A stretch of DNA of 64,000 nucleotides, from the NCBI GenBank assembly GCA_950295325.1, contig OX485804.1:61162533-61226532 (forward strand), given 5' to 3'. Position numbers and translations under genes: made by a program. How positions within the stretch are numbered: the stretch's first letter is position 1; each line of letters starts with the position of its first letter. Origin of the DNA: Polytrichum commune. Lineage: Eukaryota > Streptophyta > Polytrichopsida > Polytrichales > Polytrichaceae. Shown here one piece after another: positions 1 to 13,176 of this stretch. The notes beneath the pieces were generated by a model that did no database searches, was not told the origin of the DNA, and saw only the letters and a list, made by a program, of their open reading frames with translations.

Positions 1-603
1 TAATTGATGTTGACAACGACACTCGATCTGTTGTGTTTAACGATCTTAGTTTACACGACAGCTGTCACGTGAGGTGACATCGGGGACTAAGTTACGTCAA
101 TTTAGGAGTAAATGGACTCCATTAGGAGTCCATGTGTGTTGGGATGAGTAACGGACTCCATTGGGAGTCCTAGTTAGTTGTTCATCCACTCCATGGATGA
201 ACTCCACATAGGATTGGGGTTGTATGGAGAGGAAGGCCTCTTGACTTGCCATTGTTGTCAAGTCAAGTCTTGTGAGTGTGTTTTGAGAGAGAGAGAGAGC
301 TTGTTGTTGCTTTCTCATGGCTATGGTGTAGTAGATTATGAGTAAAGCCTTTGCATTCTTTCTCCACCACTTGCACTCTTGGATTCTCCCTTCGTGGAGT
401 GAGAGATAGCTTGACTCTTGTGTATGAATTTCAGAGTTTCTTAAACTTTGTAAGAAGACATTTTAGTTTCTTAAGCTTGGAGAGAGAAACCCTCATCTTG
501 AAGAGGTGGTTGTTTAGCATTTTAGTTTGTTATTTTATTTTGCTAATTGATGTTGACAACGACACTCGATCTGTTGTGTTTAACGATCTTAGTTTACACG
601 ACA
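1..603 (+). repeat. LTR-like repeat (solo), truncated by window start
   Basis: Bases 1-60 and 544-603 are an identical 60-bp direct repeat ending TTTACACGACA. The middle part holds GGAGAGGAAGG, a run of GAGAGA and a GGAGTGAGAGATAGCTTGACTC-like stretch, in the same order as in the LTR-like block at 13567-14112 (minus strand), which also has a repeated outer segment ending TTTACACGACA. I read it as a solo LTR of a family related to that block, in plus orientation, with its left end outside the window. Short open frames inside (for example 351-635) look fortuitous. The family assignment is inference from motif order and the shared terminus. Confidence 0.55.
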
Positions 604-689
604 CATTGCTTCAGCAACAAGAAAAGATGCCTTAGGCGGGAGATAACTTACAACAACAACCCAACCCATTTGCATACAAGCAATTTATC

Positions 690-910
690 TTCTCTCACTT
701 TGTGTCTCCTCTTTCAATCCCTAAACCTCCTCCTATTCATCCACAACTATTACAAGTGTGAAATCTAGAATTCAAAATGTATGTGTAGAAGACATGCCCA
801 AAAATGGCGGTTGAAACTTTAATGGTTGAACACTTTGGAGTTCATGACAAAGGGTATAAGCCATCTCCAACTTTAGGTCTTTAGTGGAATTATTTTATAT
901 CAAATCAAAT
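690..910 (+). repeat. dispersed repeat, second copy at 34360-34650
   Basis: This segment is clearly similar to 34360-34650 in the same orientation. Both carry GACATGCCCAAAA, a GGTTGAAACT core, then GGTTGA(A/G)CACTT and an AAACCATCTC/AAGCCATCTC block in the same order. Neither has visible terminal inverted repeats, so the element class is unknown. Confidence 0.5.
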
Positions 911-3439
911 GACAAACTACTGTAAACTTTTTAATATGTGCAAGGAAAGATGGATGAGAGTTGATTGACCTTAGTCCTACAATTATCTTGTGAGCAATGT
1001 ATGTTAATTTGACAAAGTTTTGTCGAGTGGCAATTTCAAATCTTAAAAAATTTGTTCTAGAGTTTATTTACAATTTTTTCCTACGCCAAAATTTTTCCTT
1101 GTTGTTTCTAAATGGTTAAGATATCCTTGACAAAACATAATACTATTGATGTGTATGGATAAATGTTGCACTATATCCAAGTGATGTCATGGACTAGGAT
1201 TCTTACTGTGACGTGAATGCCATGACTTTGACTTCTACAACGAAATGAAAAGCGTACATTGCTTCTAAGGCTAAATTTCCAAAGAGCTCACCAAAGACAA
1301 CTCCCTCATTTATATTTTCTTGGTCATGTCAAATAATTTAAACTAGGTTGTATACCTAATTGACATTGTAGTCGCCTTAGGCCCTCACTGCAGTGCAAGT
1401 TAACTTAGGAGCAACCAATGTTAAGGATTGTTAGGGAAAAGTGTTAGCTTGACTATTGTAAACTTTGATTTGTGCGACCACACTGCCATTTTACTTAACT
1501 AATGCTAAGTTCTACCTTTTTGCTTGAGCTATTCAAAACCCAACCATCCTTAAGTTCAAGCACATAACTAGTCCAACTAACTTTGCAGAATTTTAACCTA
1601 CTTCAAAATTTAAAGTTTGGACACAGAATTAATTTAGTTAAGTTAGGGAGAGGGCTAGAAGACAGGGATTATTATGTTATCTTTACTAGTGCTAGCTTTA
1701 GCTAAACCTGGTGCGGTTGCAAAACTTCAAGTTAACAAAACAAAACTAGTCCTTAACCAGCGGTGCGACCATTAGATGCCCCCATGCCATTTGTCACTTA
1801 AGTAGCAAGTTTGGTGGAGAATATGTTCATTGCTCATAGGTTATGACTTATCTATTCCCGCAGTGAAAGAAAAGAAACTCAGACTAGATGAGGGGTGTGG
1901 CTTTGTGTGAGAGCAGCATTTCTTCATTGGGCTAAAAGCCTTTTTCTTGAAGAAAAAGTTGATGTTCCACCTTTTCTCGTATTGCAGTCATAGCAAAGGC
2001 ACTGAATATTTATGGATTGTATGTGATTTCAGAACTTGATACATTATATTCATGTGTCAAATTATCAAATTGAGCATTTTGGTGATGTTTGCAAAGCTAA
2101 GTATCTCCACGTGTTCAAGTTTTATCCTTCAGACGGACCTTAAGGATGCTCAATTGGAAAGTCATGTGATGAGCTTGAAGGTTGAGATGTATTCAGATCA
2201 CTTTCAGCATGATGTGGTCCTTTGGATGCATTTGTAGAATTTACAGCTTTAATCAAAAGTCAACAATACTAAACCAATACTGTTCTTCACGATCCACATT
2301 ATCTGGACACAATGAAATTCTGAACACATTAATTATCTCAAAGTTGGAATTGATGTTGGCTTCAAATCATTCTGGGCCACACAAATGTCGACAATATGGA
2401 CACACTAAATCATCACTAATTGAAACAAAATTGCCATCAAACATTTTGCCATACAATTGCCATACAATTGCCATTAAACATCTTGTTGTCCATAAAAATC
2501 TCGAGATAGAAATAAATAACCAATCCAAATAATTTATTCCCAACATCCTCCCATTTACACCTTACCACAAGGTAGGTATTTAACCCTCCACTTTACAAGG
2601 AGCCGACACCCTCAACTCACAGATGGCAAACAGACCGATTTCACATCTTTTCATTTCTTTGTCTTTTTTTCCTTTTTCTTGCACACTGGTTGTCTCTCTC
2701 TCTTTTTCCATCTAAATTTTACAACTGAATGGCTGTCTCATGCCCTTACTCTAAGCATTTTACATAATCACAAGTCCAGATTGCAACTCGAAGCATCTGC
2801 AAATATACACCCAAATCTTTTCTGCTACATGTCACCTGGTCTCAACTTGAAAGCTGCTCCCACTTTGTTCACTCAAAAGCATATGATACGATTCAACCCA
2901 TGACAATCTGCAGTACAGCACACATCCGGTGAATTTGCCAACTATCGGGGTTTAATATCATTACAAAGCAAATGATTCATTCAACATAATTCAACTCACA
3001 GTTCATTTTTAAGATCTTTGCAACTATAGAATGTAGAAACAAAAGTACAAATTCACAGCCCTATGTTGGATAGGAAGTGATTCAGTGTTGTTTGATGTGA
3101 TTGAACCAATGTTACATCAATGTCAATATTTGGACCTAGAGGTTTACAATGTGATTTGCACAGCTCGCACAGTTCTGGGCTTTTGACTTGAAGAATTGCT
3201 CTAACTGTGGTTAATAATGTGGGTATGCGATTGAACTCATTTCCACACTAGAAACATGGAGAATTATACTATAATTGCACTCTATTTACCAACCCACAAT
3301 ACTTCACATCAGGGGTCCAAGTTCTAGAGGAGGGAGGTGGGTACATCACAGGGGCATGAAAGTGCAACTACAGTTGCACCCTAATTTCTTGCGTGATGGT
3401 ATATCATGGGCCACACTAGAGGCTGCCCAAGGTAAGTCA

Positions 3440-3690
3440 CACTATACATTTGCCTGCACCATATACCATGTTTAATGTAAGGCCTAATTCAGTTACTTGT
3501 CTTGAATGGACACCTATATTTGAGTGGTGCACGGTTAGGTGTGGATCTAAGAAAGGACACCAAAAAGGCATGTTATGTGTTCAAAAGAGATTGGACTACA
3601 TGCTCACAAATTTGTTAACTATTCTAGGCTCAATAGTCAACAGTATTTTTTATTTTCTTTTATTTTTTGTGGGGGTGGGGTGCTATGCGA
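3440..3690 (+). repeat. dispersed repeat family D, plus copy
   Basis: It shares an ordered block with 11500-11690: ATATTTGAGTGGT, GGTTAGGTGTGGAT, then TTGGACTACATG and a CTCAATA segment. Inverted copies occur near 42700-42850, 46010-46215, 46600-46740 and 50215-51060. No coding sequence is seen in any copy, and the termini are not clear enough to classify the family. Confidence 0.5.
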
Positions 3691-4044
3691 CCATGTCATG
3701 GTTCCCTGGCTGTCAGCTTTGGAAATCCATATCAGTTCACAATGGTTCCTGAATTTATGTGCGACTGAAGCTGGCTTATCCATCCACATTCGTGGATCAG
3801 CCAAAAAAATTGGAGTTCATGAATCGGAACTGTCTTTCATGTTTGCCATGAAAAAGCAACCATTTAAGGCCCGTCTACCTTAGATGAAAGAGAAGAGAAG
3901 AGAACTCACCGAGTGTCTTACTGCAGTCTTATCTCCATAAAATTTGCAAGGTTGCTCTGTACAAATTGCCAGTAGAAAGGCACAGCTTGTGTACACGAAG
4001 CGAGAGTTCATCCTACACCTCAAAAAACAACAGCATATCAAGAA

Positions 4045-5362
4045 TCAAAAATACCCTGCTTGCATGGACCCATTGGAAAATTCTTCATCTTCACGGTGAT
4101 CGATAAACATGATCCCATACTCCTTACCCCGACAAAGTGCTTGTGAAAACACTTCATGGGTAACCCTCGGAGGCATCGCTTTGAGGTCACTGGCTTTTTC
4201 ACCAACATCAAGGTACCATTGCTCGACCCCGCCCGGTGCAAACATGAGGACCATCCGTGCAGGTTTCTTCGACTTGTTCTTGAACGAATGTGGTACGAAC
4301 CGCGGCAAATGTATGAATGAGCCTTTTTTACCGTGAAACTCGCGCCCTCCCAAATCCCACATCAGCTCCCCTTCAAGCATGTACCAAGTTTCATCCTCCA
4401 TCGTGTGCACATGTCTGGGTAATCCTTGGCCCGGGTAGATAACTTCTTCAAACAAAGAGTACGATCCACCGGTTTCGTTACCTAACGCCTTAATCGTTAC
4501 CAGTACTCCCAAAACCCACACGCTGATTCCATCACCTGCAAGGAGAAACACAAAGCTACTACTTAAAAAAACAATCATGATGTCAGAAGCATTTGAGGCT
4601 AGGTTGTGGTCTTATCCTTGGGGGGGGATCACTCCTGCACACTAGAATTTTAAGTGCGATTAAGATAGGGTCCATTTTCTGTTTCAAATTATGAATTATA
4701 AAAGACTTGATAACATATACAGAATTGGATACTCATTATCAGAATATACTACATATAGTCTAAGAGTACTCATCAACTATGCAGTATATCCCATCCATTT
4801 GTGCATTACTTCATAGCCCCACTGAAATCTCATGTGTGGACGAATTTCATGAAATGTACATCTTAACAGTTGAATTTTGGCAAACGGTGTTCACTTGTCC
4901 ACTGAAACCACATCCAACCAATTGGAAACTACTGGCAATTTAAGGGTCCTAGAACTTCAATTTATTGTAGATAAAGACACAATCAAAGCTCAGGAGCAAA
5001 CATTCATACTCGAATAGTTTAAAAAAAAAAGACCAAATGTTTTTGTCCACTGATTTCTCCTGACCTGCTGCACCCTTTAAAACATCCATGACGAGCAAGG
5101 AGATACTACCATGATGCCCATATATGGCATTGACCACTTGTTCAGTTTGTGTGCACTCCAAAGATTGAAAATGTCACCAAATGATTCAAATTTTCACTTA
5201 TTGTGCCCAAGTTTGTGTATTCTTGTCTTCCTTGACCATTCTTATCATCCTTGACCAAACCTAGGGCTAATTGCACAGGGAAAATTTACCTGGTGCAAGC
5301 ATGCCAATTTTTGGAGACGTGACAGCAGAAAATTGGCGGGCACTGAAAGAAATCTGGTCCAT
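4045..5362 (-). CDS. cupin-domain protein (quercetin dioxygenase-like fold), two exons
   Basis: Exon 1 is 5362-5290 and exon 2 is 4535-4045, giving 187 aa; the intron is 754 bp with CAG|GTAAAT donor and TTGCAG acceptor, phase 1. Splicing joins LAPG to DGISVWVLG, which rebuilds the usual start of single-domain cupins (APGEG.S.WFLG). Cupin motif 1 supplies His66, His68 and Glu73 (HVHTMEDE) and motif 2 supplies His107 and Asn111, so the metal-binding set is complete. No signal peptide or membrane segment is seen, suggesting a soluble cytosolic protein. The substrate cannot be told: the family includes dioxygenases, isomerases and uncharacterised proteins. The start ATG at 5362-5360 is the first in frame in exon 1; an upstream non-coding exon is possible. 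The frame also runs upstream through the intron end to 4578, but that part is not homologous to cupins. Confidence 0.82.
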
Positions 5363-5786
5363 TCTGCTTGCTACCTTGTCTTCCTCATCATTTTTTTATT
5401 TCCTCTATTTGACCCTGCCGCACAAACCACAACCTTTTTGAATTCCAGAAGCAGGGAGTTAAAGGAACACCATTGCCAAGAGCACAAAGCCATTTGTAAG
5501 GGCTTGCAGCCTCAAGCCTGTAGGCTCGTTTCTATTTCCCGTGCAGGATCCTTAATTCAATGTAGAACTCCGTAGTTGATGGACATTCGGATGTAAGTTC
5601 TACATAGTTCGCTTCTCTCTAGAACAAGAACAAAGACAGGGCATGTAAGTATATCATTACTGGTTATTTACGTCACCTCAAATTAATCCAAGTTATTTAT
5701 AACAAGTGAAATGAAATTGTTCAATGAGAAACATGAAGAATCTAAAGAGTACATTGGATGATGGGTTCCTACACCAGGTCCAAGCA

Positions 5787-6335
5787 GTGCCAGATTTCAT
5801 ACCCAAAGAAGATGACCTGGGAATGAGTTCAAAAAGAAGGACGGGTTCCCTCAATCGTAGGCAATTGTAGCCACATATTTACAGTTGTATAAGTTGAGAC
5901 ATGGCTGCATAGAACTCCAATGCTTGTCTCTGAATTTCAGTTTCTTCTAGGGAGTATTTACCCTAAGAAGGGCGGTAGATGGCTATGATGACAAAGGAAA
6001 CGAACAGCTATGGTCTTAGCTCTGAAACATTTAGCTTCCCTCAATCATTCAACCAATCCGGGAGGTGCCAGACTTCATACCCAATGAAGATGACATAGGA
6101 ATGAGTTTGAAAAGGAAAGAGGGGTTACCATCGATCGTAGGTGATTGTAACCACATATTACATTATAATAAGTTGAAACAAGGTCAGATAGAACTCCGAT
6201 GATTGTCTCTAAAGTTTAGTTTCTTCTGTGGAGCATTTACCCTAAGAGGTGTGGTAGATGTCTATGATGACAAAGGAAATCAACAATTATGGTCTTATCT
6301 CAAAAGCACTTAGCTTCCCTCAATTACTCAATCCG
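5787..6335. repeat. two-copy tandem duplication, period about 278 bp
   Basis: The copies start at 5787 and 6065, both with GTGCCAGA(T/C)TTCATACCCA, then GAAGATGAC and GGAATGAGTT, and end with CTTAGCTTCCCTCAAT. They differ at scattered single bases and small indels, as expected for an old duplication. No coding potential is shared between copies. Confidence 0.75.
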
Positions 6336-7732
6336 CGACCTATTCGTGTTAGAATGAAGTCGGCAGAGTTAAAGTTTCTGTAAAGAAAGAATTCTCAAAA
6401 CAATTGCACAAGATCAACAAAATCAACTACCCTCAACAAAATAGAAACTCACATGGCAAAGAGACTCACCTCCATTGCCTAGCTCTTACTTCTGCTGACC
6501 GAATTGCATAAAATGTGATGGAAGCAACTCAACAAGTCTTCCTGCAAAAAGGAATGCGGATGTAGAGTCGATTGTTTTCACTGGGTCCAACACACGCTTA
6601 AAATCCTACAGAAATTGGCAGAATTCGATGGAAAACCTTTGAGACGACGTGCGATGAAATACATGATCTCTGAGCAAAGCTTTGATTCAACAGAAACTGT
6701 ACAAACACCAGGAGAGGATCAAAGTGCCTACAATTGTCTTCTTCTTAACCCTAACATTGTAAGAGTATTCAAGTTTCCACAATCTGAATACTCTTGTAAT
6801 CAAATGTTACATACACAGAGATCGTCTTACCTAAGTAGTCTCTAAAGCAAGCCTCCAGCACACCCTGAACTCCAAAATTGCACCAGCTTTCTGCAATCCG
6901 GGGAGAACAAGATGAAAACCGATGTGGATGAACAGAATCGATATTCCCCGACTAATTCCCCAAACAAGCATTTAAAAAATCATTGACCAGCCTCACCTAC
7001 AAGAAAAAAATTGTAATTTTATCAGGGTCTTCACCTTTCAAGTTTCCACATGCTTAAGCAACAAACCTATAAAAAAGATGGAAATACTAATCAACAAACC
7101 CAAGAGATTATAAACCCAGCAATCCAGGCAATAAACCTTCAAAGCAACAAAACCGTGAAAAGATGGCACCATCAAACCTAAAAACAAACTTAATAATGCC
7201 AGGAATCCACGCAAAAAACCTTCACAGACCAAGTCAAAGAAAAGTCCTCGAAAGGCGTAGAGTCACAATCCCAGGGGCTGCTAACGTACTCAACTTTGCC
7301 TACAAGCACCCAACACATCTGAATGACCCACAGCCCACCACCCAAAAATGTGCACTTTAGACCCTGACCCATCCCCCACTAAAGCACATCCTCTCTCAAC
7401 CTCTCAAAATTCCTCAATCGGCCCCACAACAACAAATCCCAGAACAATTCAGCCCAGATTCCCAACCCCTCCAATGCTATGTCATCTCTTCCTTATGTGT
7501 CACCGACAACATATTTCCATATGCTAAGGACCCCACCTAACTCTTCCCACTCCCCTACATAAGAGGATATCCTACAACATCTAGTGCGGCCAATTCCACC
7601 ACCCTTCAAATATTTGTCACCTCTTCTTCCTCACCAACTACACCCATAATAAATAAACCTCCAGATTTTGTTTCTTCACTTTGTTTCTCTCCACACCAGC
7701 ATATTCCATAACAGCTCACACCTGAATCCTCA

Positions 7733-8265
7733 CCTTTCAAATGGCTGTCACTTCTTCCTCACATAACTATACCCATACTAAGAACCCCTACAAACATTTT
7801 AAAACTTCGATTTATTTCTCTCCACATCAGGATTTCCTTACAACAGCTCCAACGCCAAAACCACCACCCATGATGCAATGCTAGTCAGCCACGCCTTGCT
7901 TGTTCATTCACAAACTACATCCATGACAAGGATGTATGACCTCCAAACTACAGCCAATTCGACCACCCTCCAAATGCTTGTCATCCCTTCCTCCACATTT
8001 TTGGCATTTCACTTCGGTTCTCTACACATCAGCTTAACCTACGATAGCTTAAACCTAATCCCCCAACCTTTCAAATGGCTGTCACTTCTGCCTCACATAA
8101 CTACAACCATACTAAAGGCCCACTCCAAATATTTTTGTACTTCTGTCCACATTAACATTTCCTCACAACAGCTCCAAAGACAAATACACCACCCATGATT
8201 CAATGTTAGCCAGTTACCTCGTGCTTATAAGTTCAAAAACTACATCCATCACAAGGACTGGCACA
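7733..8265. repeat. tandem duplication, period about 334 bp
   Basis: CCTTTCAAATGGCTGTCACT occurs at 7733 and 8067. CACCACCCATGAT.CAATG, CCAG/CCACG and AAACTACATCCAT follow in the same order in both. A weaker, partial third unit (CACCCTTCAAATATTTGTCA near 7605) lies just upstream. The second copy is cut short near 8265. Confidence 0.65.
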
Positions 8266-9197
8266 CACCGAATTTTCGAGAGGGAGTCCACACACCATGT
8301 AGCTGCCTTGAAAGAATCACAAAAGACGCATGCATTTGTTATACCGTGCTTCAAGGTGAAATTGAAGCACGACCAGAAACACAAGTGCAATGATCCAACC
8401 TGTGCAACTTTGAATGCGAGGGGCCCGGATGGAATGTCAGAGCGAAGGGCTATCTAAAGAGTGAAGAGTTTCCTGAGCGGTGGCCCGGTGGCAGTGAGCA
8501 GTGGCAGTGGCCCATGGGAGATGGCATGCTCACTTTCCTTGTCCGGGTATCCAGGTGGCTTGCCACGTGGTCCCATGCTCGTCTAGTTGATGTGTCGGCA
8601 GAGAGGAAAGTAAGTTAATGAAATATGATATAGGGTGACTTGACTTGACTCCGTATGCATTAACCTAATGTGGAGTGGGTTTTGGCCTACAAGGAGGAAG
8701 TGTGAAAATCCCGATTAGCATGTACGGTATCGTAGAGCTCAAGAAGTGCTATTTTAGGCCAAATCAACACCTAAATTGAGCTCGGAGGCTCTCAATTAGT
8801 TCAACACCATTAAGCATGCATGAATTAGCAATATATAAATATCTGTAGGGGATTTTTTACCATTCCCATGGTGGGTGTTTTAGTCAGCACCTATCAAACT
8901 GGGGGCGGTGGACACTTGCCCCCTACATGTTTGCTAGTTGTTTATCCCAATTTAAGTTTGCCATATTAATTTAATGCTTTGCCCTAATTTTTGATGGTTG
9001 ATTCGGCTCATAATACCAATCCACATGTCCATAGTAGTCGGCATTTTTACCCTCTCCATTGGTAGGTGTTGTGAATGTTGCCCAAGTTTTTGTTCAAAAT
9101 ATTCATGGAAGGGGGCAATAAACCCTTGCCCCTACATGTTTATGGTTCGTCAAGTTCAAACTCACTTGACTAATATAAGGTTTTTGACCTCGCCTTA

Positions 9198-9906
9198 AGG
9201 GGTGGACTCTTCATACCATGTATGAACTAATGTGATTGTAAGGGGGGGGGGATTATTTGAGGCATTAGCAGACATAGTATATGTAAGGGAGAGGCATTGT
9301 TTTATTCTAGTGTGTACATTTAAAAGGGTATTCATTTTTTTGAAGTGAAGGTAGATGTACAAAAGGGGGCCATGAGGTTTAGAGAAAATTTGACAAAGAG
9401 ATGTGTTCATTTCATCCTATTCACATTTTCATCCATTTTCGTCATATGGTAATAGCCCTCGATGACTACCCTGCTCTTTTTTTGTTAGGGTTTGCATTTG
9501 GGTTCTAGGTTTCTACAAATTGGAGGCTCCTGGACAGTTGAGGCTCCCATGAGGTTTGCTTGGATTGTGGCTAAATTATTGTGCTCTAGTCTTTGTTTGT
9601 TTGGTGTAATTATCGAGTTACATGCTATGGATGAAAATTTGTTCAATGACTTTCTCATTGGAAAATGAAAGCGGATTTTATATGTAATAAAGGTCTATTT
9701 AAGTAATGATTTATATTTTGTTTATGTGGTGGAGGCATCTATCACATTCAATTGAAAAACTTAGTATACATACATGAATTCATTTTCTAGCCTGTCATTA
9801 GTACGTTTACATTTGTTTTCCTCCATAAATTTCCCGTATACAGGGGGTTTAATCTCACAGTGACCCATGCAAGTCATTTAGGTATCCAATGAAGAGTCGA
9901 CCCCCT
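9198..9906 (+). repeat. 709-bp MITE-like element with GGGGTGGACTCTTCAT ends
   Basis: The left end AGGGGTGGACTCTTCAT and the right end ATGAAGAGTCGACCCCCT form an imperfect terminal inverted repeat. Inverted relatives lie at 54080-54644 (outer part of the left half) and 55394-55747 (a shorter copy with both ends). The element has no transposase-like reading frame. A target-site duplication is not clear by eye, so the superfamily is unassigned. Confidence 0.65.
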
Positions 9907-11459
9907 AGGGACCTTGCTAGAAGTAGGACCTATTGGCACCTTTTAGGATTATCTTACTTCTAAGGCAGCTTTGAATGTTGTTGTTTCAGTTAGGTCAAGT
10001 CGAGGCCAAACTTCAAACCCACCTCACAATATCCAAGTCTGTGGGCGTCTTTGGAAAAGATGGAATTGTCGCATGCATGCGAGTGTATTCCTAATGCATC
10101 TAACACAAAGCCCAAAAGAGTCTTAGTTCGGATGTTGCTATTTTAAGTTGTTTTGACACCGGAATTCACTTGGAAGACTTCAAGTCAATCTATTCCAAGT
10201 CATTTTGAGATTAACCACTCGCAAATGAGTCGGTCAACCTAAGAAGTCGGATGGATGGATGGATGGATGAGAAGTACGCTTTCATGTGATCATTCCCTCT
10301 CTCTCTATCCAAGAATTTTGAGAACACCATGAGGATATATTTATTTTTCCAAGACTAGGATAAAGGTGAGGTTGTGTGGATCAAATCGGAGGATTTATTT
10401 TATGTTTGTTTGGTGTATAAGATTTCATTGGTTGACGGTTCGAGTTCTCCCATGTAAAGATTCGTGCGTATCTTGCACAGTTGTCTTAGATATTTATCAC
10501 GTATGCACGGTAGGATACGTACAAAAGGTGGGTATTGGAGAACTCCAATACCCACCTTATCCTATCGCACTTTCAACTTGGTCTCCAAAAGACTAAGTAT
10601 TAGAAAAACTTGGGCATCACATGATGGTGAGAGGGAATTGTTACATATTAGTGTATATGTATACTTTTCGTTCAAGAATAGCATATTGGAATAGTATATA
10701 GTTTAAAGGTTGTTTTTTTTTCAATTTGACACCAAAATTAACTTCGTAACATTGTTAAGTGTCATCCTTCTTCATTCTTTCTTAATAAAAGAGATGTCAT
10801 GTGTTCACGGGAACTTGCTGCGGCACTCAAATTTTTAAGTCATTGGTTTTTGAGATTCACAACATGTTGTTCCTAGTCCTTGGTCATTTCATTTGTTGGC
10901 CTAGGGTGAGGGAGCACGAGACTTAGCAATGTCATGGTCGAAGGCCATGAAATTAGTATAGTGAAGCATCGTTGAGATGGAATAAGCACAGTTGTATAGG
11001 GGTCGTGTTTTTATATGGATGGGCATGAGTTGATTGCTCTCATTTGCAACAATTTTCTCTCCCCCATCGAGACATATCAATTCAAAATGTGAAGTACATT
11101 TCAAATCCCAAATTCATATAGGAACCATAAAATGAAGGTTGACAAGCTTGTTTGTATTTTGTGCATTGTTGTGGGAAGGTGTCACCCGTGTAGCATTTAG
11201 TGACTATGAATTAATATCATTTTCATCAAAGCCGCCTAGATAGGAATGTAGTGCAATCCAATGACCGATGATCACTATCTTTAGAGCATTCATTTTGGCA
11301 GTTAAGTTGATAACGTATAATGATGGTCTGGAATGGATTGTGTAAGGTAATGTGCACGAATAAGCATGCTAGCATGTTTAAGTCACTTGACGGAAAAACT
11401 AGCCAAATGGCCCAGCGCCTCTTGTGTTCCAAAAATAAATCAATACATAAATGGGGTCA

Positions 11460-11690
11460 CATCAATTGTTCCTAGCGGGTAGAAGACCACCTATGGTGTG
11501 CGGGCCTTTCAAGGTCATTTTTCTACATTGGACAACAATATTTGAGTGGTTTGTGGTTAGGTGTGGATGTAAGAACGCACACCACAAAAGACACATGTTC
11601 AAAAAAATCTTGGACTACATGTTCAAAATATAATAATCATTCTAAACTCAATACTCAACACTTTGGGTTGGGGATGGGGGGGACCTATAT
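11460..11690 (+). repeat. dispersed repeat family D, plus copy
   Basis: Carries ATATTTGAGTGGTTTG, GGTTAGGTGTGGATGTAAGA, CTTGGACTACATGTTC and a CTCAATACTCAA segment in the same order as 3440-3690. Short frames inside are shared by descent of the repeat and are not taken as genes. Confidence 0.5.
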
Positions 11691-11969
11691 GACTAGTCAA
11701 TCACACCAAGAATCTTCACTTTGACATAGAATAAGATATTCATATGAGTTTTGAAATTTACATGGCAAATGGCTATGGACATCATTTGGATTTAGCAATG
11801 CTCTCACATACATAGTGTATTTTGCAGCCTACAAAACATGGGTGTAGAAGTGGCCATTCAACACCCGCTTACTTTAAAAGGTTCTGCCAAATTCTTTGAT
11901 AAGAGTCTTTCCTCATTTAATCTAAGTACATTTTGGAAAACTAATGTTGTGGATTTTTGGGATTCCAAT

Positions 11970-12070
11970 TGACCAACATGTTTGTTTGGGAGGTCTAGTT
12001 GGTCATCACGCTAATTAATCTCACACACTAGAGGTCCCGAATTCAAAGCCAAACTCAGATATTTGCAAGA
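11970..12070 (+). repeat. possible tRNA-derived SINE fragment
   Basis: The segment reads GGTCTAGTTGGTCATCACG, a passable RNA polymerase III A box, followed about 30 bases later by AGAGGTCCCGAATTCAAAGC, a degenerate B box (GTTCRANNC-like). No tRNA cloverleaf can be completed and no poly-A or poly-T tail is evident. Either an old SINE head or a chance match. Confidence 0.3.
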
Positions 12071-13176
12071 GCTGAATCCTCTAAGAATTATTAATCATCT
12101 TGTTCTTGCCCCCAAACAAATGTGGGAACTTTGATGTATAAGCAGTTCCTGAATCCCATGGAGGCTTTGCATGCACACGATTAACGTGTGTTTTCACCGG
12201 GGCTTAAACACGATGAACTTTGTGTTTGAACTAGGGCTCAATTATGATTGACCTGTGTTCAAACCGGGGCTCAAACATGGCCACAACTCAAAGTCTGGAT
12301 TTATTATTGAGTAGTTGAGCCCACTCAAATACACTCTAGACGACTCTCAAAGCCCTCGTTACATTTTGGGCAACAACTTATCTTTTCACACATTAGCGTG
12401 ATCCATGCCTTGACCGTGATTAGTTTCGAGTGGAGCTTCAACTTCCTTATTAGAGCGGCGGAGGGAGGATCTTGATGTTCAAAATCTCCCCCTTGAATCC
12501 TCAAGTATACAAAGTAGGAGTTACCAAAGTTCATTTATTTTTTTCGGTCGTTGGAGTCCTCTCTACTTTGCGCACCCTTTGTGGATTTTGAGGTCCTTTA
12601 TCAAATCCCCATTCAGGCCGTCATCGAGGTTCCAATAGAGCTATGAGGTTCCAATACGTCTCAATAGAGGTCCCAACTAGATGTCCTCACAATCCATATA
12701 GACACCATTTTGTACATCCATACAATCTTGATAATCTTGTCCATCTTGACTATTAAGGTTTCTCTCGATCGATTGATGCCATCTTCACCAACCCTTGGAT
12801 CAAGTGTTTTTACATATGCCCCATCTAGTCTCTCTTTATCAAGAGAAACCTACCTTGCCCATCCAAACCCATCCCAACCCAACCAAACTAACTCACAACC
12901 CAAACTAACCTTGTTTTTTCTTCCCCAACCATCATCTAAGCTAAACCCTAGTGTAGACCTCAACCACTATTTCCCATCACACAATCCTCACACATAACCC
13001 CCTCATCTCTCCATCCCTTCACCTCACACAACCCTCCACCACACCCCTCCAAGTTGAGGAGAGAGGTTTCTCTCGATAGAGAGAAACTTTCTTTGAGGTT
13101 CATAAAGTTTGGGAGTGGGGGGGGGGGGGTAGGTGAGGTGAGGTGAGGTAAGGGTAAAATGGTTGAGGGTGAAGTA

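Larger units (their letters stand above)
604..4044. other. intergenic, no gene recognised
   Basis: No convincing coding region. The stretch is AT-rich with many stops in all frames; open frames such as 2182-2532 have no family resemblance. It contains two dispersed repeats listed separately (690-910 and 3440-3690). The rest holds nothing I can name. Confidence 0.6.
5363..9197. other. intergenic with two tandem duplications
   Basis: No gene is recognised. The stretch contains the tandem repeats at 5787-6335 and 7733-8265. At 8850-8945 and 9040-9160 there are two related segments carrying CTTGCCC(C)CTACATGTTT about 190 bp apart, probably another old duplication. Open frames at 7878-8457 follow the tandem repeat and look fortuitous. 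Confidence 0.5.
9907..13176. other. intergenic, dispersed repeats only
   Basis: No gene is recognised. It includes a short GGAT tetranucleotide run near 10250-10268, a family D copy at 11460-11690, and a tRNA-like segment near 11980-12050. 10790-10930 resembles 42950-43080 (ACAACATGTT and GCCTAGGGT in the same order), another dispersed repeat. 12700-13000 is pyrimidine-rich and its open frame is low complexity. Confidence 0.5.

Noticed and set aside
351-635. Open frame of 94 codons as a gene
   Set aside because: It lies inside an LTR-like repeat with no family resemblance and no splice context.
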